From positions 43,255-107,254 of the forward strand of contig JAHDYP010000003.1 of assembly GCA_023383055.1 (NCBI GenBank): a stretch of 64,000 nucleotides of DNA, given 5' to 3'. Numbering within the stretch: position 1 is the stretch's first letter; the number at the start of each line of letters is the position of its first letter. Source of the DNA: Verrucomicrobiota bacterium. GTDB taxonomy: Bacteria > Verrucomicrobiota > Verrucomicrobiia > Limisphaerales > JAHDYP01. Below are positions 60,737-64,000 of the stretch, in pieces. Under the pieces are notes generated by a model. It had not been told where the DNA came from and made no database searches. It saw only the letters and a program-made list of their open reading frames with translations. Position numbers and translations under genes: made by a program.

Positions 60737-61772
60737 ACTTCTGCTCAAGCATCTCGACGCCGAAGGTCGTGCCCAGGCCGAACTGGCAGAACGGCTCTAT
60801 CAACGACTCTATAACCATGCCTGCCCACCCCCGGCCCCGGATCCGCGCTTCTACCTGGGCAAGGTCGGCATCTGCACGCCCGACAACCTGACGGCCGTCT
60901 CGGCTGCGGTCAAAAGCGGCAAGTCCGCCTTTGTCGGCGGAATGGTGGCCGCCGTTCTGACTTCCGATCCCGAGAATACGGATTGCCTCGGGCTCCGAAG
61001 CTCGAACCTACAGCACGGCGCGCTCATCCACATCGATACTGAACAGTCCCCCTATGATCATCACGACCTGATCGCCCGCGTCCTCAAGCGCGCCCGAATC
61101 GAGGAACCGCCGCCCTGGCTCTTGTCTTTCTGCCTGACGGGCTTTTCCTGCCACGACACCCGCCGCGGCCTGCGCGTCGCTCTGGAAAAGGCCGCCGCCC
61201 GCTTCGGCGGCATCCATTCGGTTCTGATCGATGGCGTCGCGGACCTGGTTCCCGACGTCAATGATCCCGAAGTCTGCAACGGCTTCGTCAGCGAACTGCA
61301 CGGATGGGCGATCGAGTTTCATTGCCCCATCGTCAGTGTAATCCATCTCAATCCCGGCGCCCTGGATAAGACCCGGGGTCATCTTGGTTCCCAGCTCGAA
61401 CGGAAGTCCGAGACCAATCTGCGCCTGGAAAAGCTCGAAGAATCCACCGTCGTCTGGAGCGATAAGAACCGCCGGGCGCCAATCCTTAAGGCCAGAGGCC
61501 CCTGCTTCGCCTGGTCGGACGAAAAAGGGATGCACGTCAGCGTCCCCAACATCGAACAGGTCCGCTTGGAAGAGAAGCTCAAGAAGCTGCGAGAGCTCGC
61601 CCAGGCCGTTCTGGCGTCGGCGGACAAAACCTTTCTGACCTGGACGGAGTTTATCGAGGGGATTCAGAAGGTCGACCGCGTCGGTGAGAGCGGAGCCCGC
61701 AAGAAGTTCGAGGTCATGCGGGCCGAAGGTGTCGTTCGAAAGACCGCGTTCGGGAGGTACGAAGCCGCATGA
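60729..61772 (+). CDS. RepA-like replicative helicase/AAA ATPase of a mobile element
   Basis: 347 aa. RecA-like fold: Walker A as AVSAAVKSGKSAFVGG, a mid-helix IDTEQSPYDHHDLIARVL, Walker B as SVLIDGVADLVPDV, and VSVIHLNPGALDKTRGHLGS (sensor/motif H4 with His and Asn), as in RSF1010 RepA and phage/plasmid helicases. The last ~70 residues (LASADKTFLTWTEFIEGI ... ARKKFEVMRAEGVV) look like a winged helix. It follows the primase fragment with 8 bases overlap and directly precedes a cluster of GC-rich iterons, as a replication gene would. Confidence 0.8.
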   Translation: MRELLLKHLDAEGRAQAELAERLYQRLYNHACPPPAPDPRFYLGKVGICTPDNLTAVSAAVKSGKSAFVGGMVAAVLTSDPENTDCLGLRSSNLQHGALIHIDTEQSPYDHHDLIARVLKRARIEEPPPWLLSFCLTGFSCHDTRRGLRVALEKAAARFGGIHSVLIDGVADLVPDVNDPEVCNGFVSELHGWAIEFHCPIVSVIHLNPGALDKTRGHLGSQLERKSETNLRLEKLEESTVVWSDKNRRAPILKARGPCFAWSDEKGMHVSVPNIEQVRLEEKLKKLRELAQAVLASADKTFLTWTEFIEGIQKVDRVGESGARKKFEVMRAEGVVRKTAFGRYEAA

Positions 61773-61780
61773 AGAAGTCC

Positions 61781-61940
61781 AACGCCCCTAACGCTACTCA
61801 ACGCCCTTTTAACGCCCTGGGGCGTTGCCAACACATCAACGCCCCTTACGCCCCCCCCCTATATATATATAGGGGGGCGTTAGGGGCGTGGTGTTACTCG
61901 TACCCCGGGCGCCAACGCTACTCCCCCCAGGTGGGGCGTT
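61781..61940 (+). repeat. Iteron-like cluster and hairpin, candidate replication origin
   Basis: The octamer AACGCCCC (or its complement GGGGCGTT), exact or with one or two differences, occurs about ten times here: 61781, 61790, 61800, 61811, 61819, 61838, 61874, 61883, 61914, 61933. 61811-61826 is a perfect palindrome. A long stem joins ACGCCCCTTACGCCCCCC (from 61839) with GGGGGGCGTTAGGGGCGT (to ~61889) around an alternating TA centre (61860-61871). Iterons beside an A/T-rich melt region next to a RepA-like gene suggest an origin. Confidence 0.65.
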
Positions 61941-61986
61941 GCCCCCTGCGGTTATCCGTCAACCTGCCACCTCGGGAGGGGACCTA

Positions 61987-62478
61987 GTGAAGGGCGACTT
62001 CCACGAGGGGCTTCAGTCCGCGAAGCGCGACCCTGTCGATGCGGTCGACCAGAACTTCGACTGGGAACGGCTTTACCGGCACGTCCTCGAGGATGTCGAA
62101 GCCGGGGACATGGATCCCCGCCTCGCCGACGCGGTCATGGGCTTGCTCCAGATGCTCGTTCCCCACGATCACGCGAAGATCACCGTGCCGGCAGTAGGGC
62201 TTCGCGTCATCGCCCTGGCTTGGGTGCTCAATCCCGGTTACTTCCGCGGCTGCCCATCGCTCAGCAAACTGGCCCGCCGCTGCGGGATCAGCCCGTCCAC
62301 GCTCGCCCGCTACTCCGGGATCTACAGTCGACTGATCGGCTGGCGCAACCGCGCCCAGCGCCATGCCTGGAACTGGCAGAAGGTCGAACGTGCACGCTCT
62401 CGTGATGAAAAGAAGCGAGCGAAAGCCCCGCAAAAAGGGCCGAAAACCTCTCGGCGCAAGGACGCGTCGGCAAGTTGA
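61987..62478 (+). CDS. HTH protein, first of two tandem paralogues
   Basis: 163 aa. Start GTG 61987 is fixed by a GGGAGGGG ribosome site 5 bases upstream and by alignment with the paralogue downstream. Central part: FDWERLYRHVLEDVEAGDMD, then LRVIALAWVLNPGYFRGCPS, then the HTH LSKLARRCGISPSTLARYSG and RLIGWRNRAQRHAWNW; a Lys/Arg-rich tail follows. The family is not recognised; a DNA-binding role in replication or regulation of the element is likely. Confidence 0.6.
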   Translation: MKGDFHEGLQSAKRDPVDAVDQNFDWERLYRHVLEDVEAGDMDPRLADAVMGLLQMLVPHDHAKITVPAVGLRVIALAWVLNPGYFRGCPSLSKLARRCGISPSTLARYSGIYSRLIGWRNRAQRHAWNWQKVERARSRDEKKRAKAPQKGPKTSRRKDASAS

Positions 62479-62853
62479 GTTCGAACGTTCCAACCTTGGG
62501 TAACATGAAAACGAGCGAGAACCGGCAGAGAGCGTCAGAGGCAGGGCCGATAGGGGCGCTGGGGGGAAGGAATCTTTTCACCCGGGGGGGTGGTCTGGAG
62601 GGCAGGCGTCAGCCCTGAGAATGCGTATGAACGAACGAAAACGAAAAAAACGCGCACCGCTTCTTCCTTTTCCCATGAATTCCTTAGGAAACCCGCATAT
62701 TCGGTCGCTGAAACCGTACAGTTTTTCGGCCGATTCCCGGGCGGAAAAACCGGGCGTCGCAAAATCGCTGGCGGTCAGGATCTGGTCGAGGCTTGCGAAG
62801 GTCGAACCCCTGAGCTCGGGCAACTATGCAATCATCGGCCAGGAGGAGCCGGC
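62479..62853 (+). other. Spacer between tandem paralogues, possible small ORF
   Basis: 375 bases containing G-rich runs (GGGGGG near 62560-62590) and a short A-rich stretch. A small basic ORF of 78 codons (62621-62857, MRMNERKRKKRAP...) overlaps the next start as TTGA, so it may be translationally coupled, but it resembles nothing I know and has no ribosome site. Confidence 0.35.
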
Positions 62854-63396
62854 TTGAAGGAAGCCTTCGACGAAACCTTCGTGGCTGTCGGGCTGGATCC
62901 TCTCGACGGCGCTTTGCAGGACTTCGACTGGGATCTGCTTTACCGCCGACTGGCTGAAGACGTCAGCAATGGCAACATGAACCAGCAGCTCGCCGAGGTG
63001 GTCACGCGTCTGCTGCAGCTCTTGATTCCGAACCGAGCAGGCCGGATCCAACCCGTATCGGTCGGTCTGAACCTCATCGCGCTGGCGTGGGTGCTCAATC
63101 CCGCTTACTTCGGCGGCAGTCCCTCGCTGCGGGACCTGGCGCGACGCTGCGGCGTTCAGCCCTCGACTCTCGCCACGCACACGGGCCACTACAGCCGGTT
63201 CATCGGTTGGCGTAACCGCGGCCAACGTCATGCCTGGAACTGGAGGGCGGAGGAAATCCCCGTCGTGCCCCGAAGCCAGTCACCAACTGAACCCGGGGAA
63301 CATGATCCGGTCGAGGATCCGACCACGGACCTACCTGCTGAACCTGAGGAAGCCGTCGCTTCCATCACCATCGAACAAGCCGATACCTCACCATGA
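62854..63396 (+). CDS. HTH protein, second tandem paralogue
   Basis: 180 aa. Start TTG 62854 follows a perfect AGGAGG at 62841 with 7-base spacing; ATG alternatives lie far upstream in non-family sequence. Shares FDWDLLYRRLAEDV, LIALAWVLNPAYFGGSPSL, DLARRCGVQPSTLATHTG and RFIGWRNRGQRHAWNWR with the upstream paralogue, roughly half of positions identical over ~130 residues. The tail is acidic (VEDPTTDLPAEPEEAV), opposite in charge to the first copy. Overlaps the following gene by ATGA. Confidence 0.6.
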   Translation: MKEAFDETFVAVGLDPLDGALQDFDWDLLYRRLAEDVSNGNMNQQLAEVVTRLLQLLIPNRAGRIQPVSVGLNLIALAWVLNPAYFGGSPSLRDLARRCGVQPSTLATHTGHYSRFIGWRNRGQRHAWNWRAEEIPVVPRSQSPTEPGEHDPVEDPTTDLPAEPEEAVASITIEQADTSP

Positions 63397-64000
63397 CAAA
63401 GGCCTCAACCTCCCCTGATCCCACGATGATCGATGCCAGCCGCCTGGCCCGGATTGCGGGCGTGACCGAACGACGGCTCCGCCAGTTGGCTGACGAAAGC
63501 GTCCTGCCACGGCCGGTCCGCAACCGGTATCCGCTCGTCGCCGCGCTCCACGCCTTGCTGACTCACTACCGTGATCGCTGGGACAACAATCCCCTCCAGG
63601 ATACCTATCCCAGCTTCGAAGCGTGTTCCAAAGCCACGGGCATTCCGCTCAAAGTCCTCAACAACGCCAAACGCCTCGGTTGCCCAGCTCTCCGCCGTGG
63701 CCGGGTCGAACTCGCCCCCTTCCTGAGCTGGCACTACGGAGGCCAGGGACGAGCGCCCATCAACCTCGAAGCCGAGCAGGCTCGGTTCGTCGCGCTGCAG
63801 AATGCGAAGCTCAAGCTCATGATCGGGCAGTTGAAGGGTGACTATGTCACCGCCGATGCGGTCCGCCGCTCAGGCGCCGATTTGGGCCGGGCGATCCGCA
63901 AAGTACTCCTGATGACGCACCGGCTGGCACCGTGCCTGGTGGGATTGCCGGCGGAGAAGATCGAACAGCGCCTGAAGGATCAGGAGGAGGAGGTGCTCGC
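63393..64000 (+). CDS. Nu1/terminase small subunit-like protein, partial (runs off window)
   Basis: The first 202 residues are visible, with no stop before the window end. The N-terminus MIDASRLARIAGVTERRLRQ followed by LADESVLPRPVRNRYPLVAA is the winged-helix pattern of Nu1-type DNA-packaging proteins, the small terminase subunit of lambda-like phages; a coiled helix (FVALQNAKLKLMIGQLKGDY) follows. ATG 63393 overlaps the previous stop. Its presence after a replication module suggests a prophage or packaging-dependent satellite. Confidence 0.65.
   Translation, partial: MTKASTSPDPTMIDASRLARIAGVTERRLRQLADESVLPRPVRNRYPLVAALHALLTHYRDRWDNNPLQDTYPSFEACSKATGIPLKVLNNAKRLGCPALRRGRVELAPFLSWHYGGQGRAPINLEAEQARFVALQNAKLKLMIGQLKGDYVTADAVRRSGADLGRAIRKVLLMTHRLAPCLVGLPAEKIEQRLKDQEEEVL

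Noticed and set aside
61769..61987. 72-codon frame running through the iteron array with ATGA overlap upstream and overlap with the next start
   Set aside because: Its sequence simply translates the repeats (Asn-Ala-Pro units); GC-rich DNA rarely makes stops here. The DNA-level repeat structure explains it better, though coupled translation cannot be excluded.
1..64000. CRISPR arrays, rRNA genes or insertion sequence transposases
   Set aside because: No regularly spaced direct repeats of CRISPR type, no rRNA landmarks and no DDE or HUH transposase motifs were seen.

Overview
The window reads as chromosomal DNA from a free-living Verrucomicrobiota bacterium with moderately high GC (Limisphaerales/Pedosphaera-like is my guess, not a test). 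The main markers are a type IV pilus gene block in the order of Akkermansia Amuc_1101-1098, an exosortase with a TIGR04073-like companion, large secreted proteins with C-terminal ...FYR... modules, a UnbV/ASPIC protein, and a WD40 serine/threonine kinase paired with an ECF sigma factor. All assignments come from reading motifs; no database search was possible.

Layout. 0-3.8 kb: peptide ABC ATPase, Tat-exported Gfo/Idh/MocA oxidoreductase, MFS carrier. 3.9-8.3 kb: surface polysaccharide/exosortase block (exosortase-EpsI fusion, lipid-carrier sugar transferase, NAD-dependent sugar epimerase/decarboxylase). 8.4-15.0 kb: PilM-PilN-like fusion, Amuc_1100-like and Amuc_1099-like proteins, secretin. 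15.2-25.2 kb: four large exported proteins in tandem, including a subtilisin-like protease. 25.2-30.1 kb: coaE, a ClpX-like AAA+ protein, a URO-D/MtaA-type protein, then a structured leader with a strong terminator in front of a UMF1-type MFS transporter. 30.2-38.7 kb: PD40 protein, a complete tolQ-tolR-tolA-tolB-pal set, tatA-tatA-tatC, TIGR04073-like lipoprotein, ispE. 38.8-40.2 kb: GH43 enzyme, tRNA-Gln and tRNA-Asn.

40.17-47.14 kb looks like an integrated island. The 3' end of tRNA-Asn is imperfectly repeated at 47124-47144, just past a tyrosine recombinase. The cargo is VapBC, a second Gfo/Idh/MocA protein, deoC, an AbrB-Doc toxin-antitoxin pair and an apiosidase-like glycosidase. 47.2-54.0 kb returns to typical verrucomicrobial genes: VCBS/UnbV protein, WD40 kinase, sigma factor.

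54.1-57.5 kb is the most surprising part. Three genes (an unrecognised 452-aa protein, an archaeal-type tyrosine recombinase, and a PD-(D/E)XK-like nuclease) are each preceded by ACGAAA plus an A/T box, closely resembling archaeal BRE/TATA promoters at about the right distance from the start codon. I infer an archaeal-derived integrative element. After dinB, 59.0-64.0 kb holds a 5'-truncated Ycf46-like AAA+ gene abutting a 5'-truncated primase fragment, a RepA-like helicase, an iteron-like cluster with a large hairpin (candidate origin), two tandem paralogous HTH proteins, and the start of a Nu1/terminase-small-subunit-like gene. This resembles a plasmid- or phage-satellite-type replication and packaging module that continues past the window.
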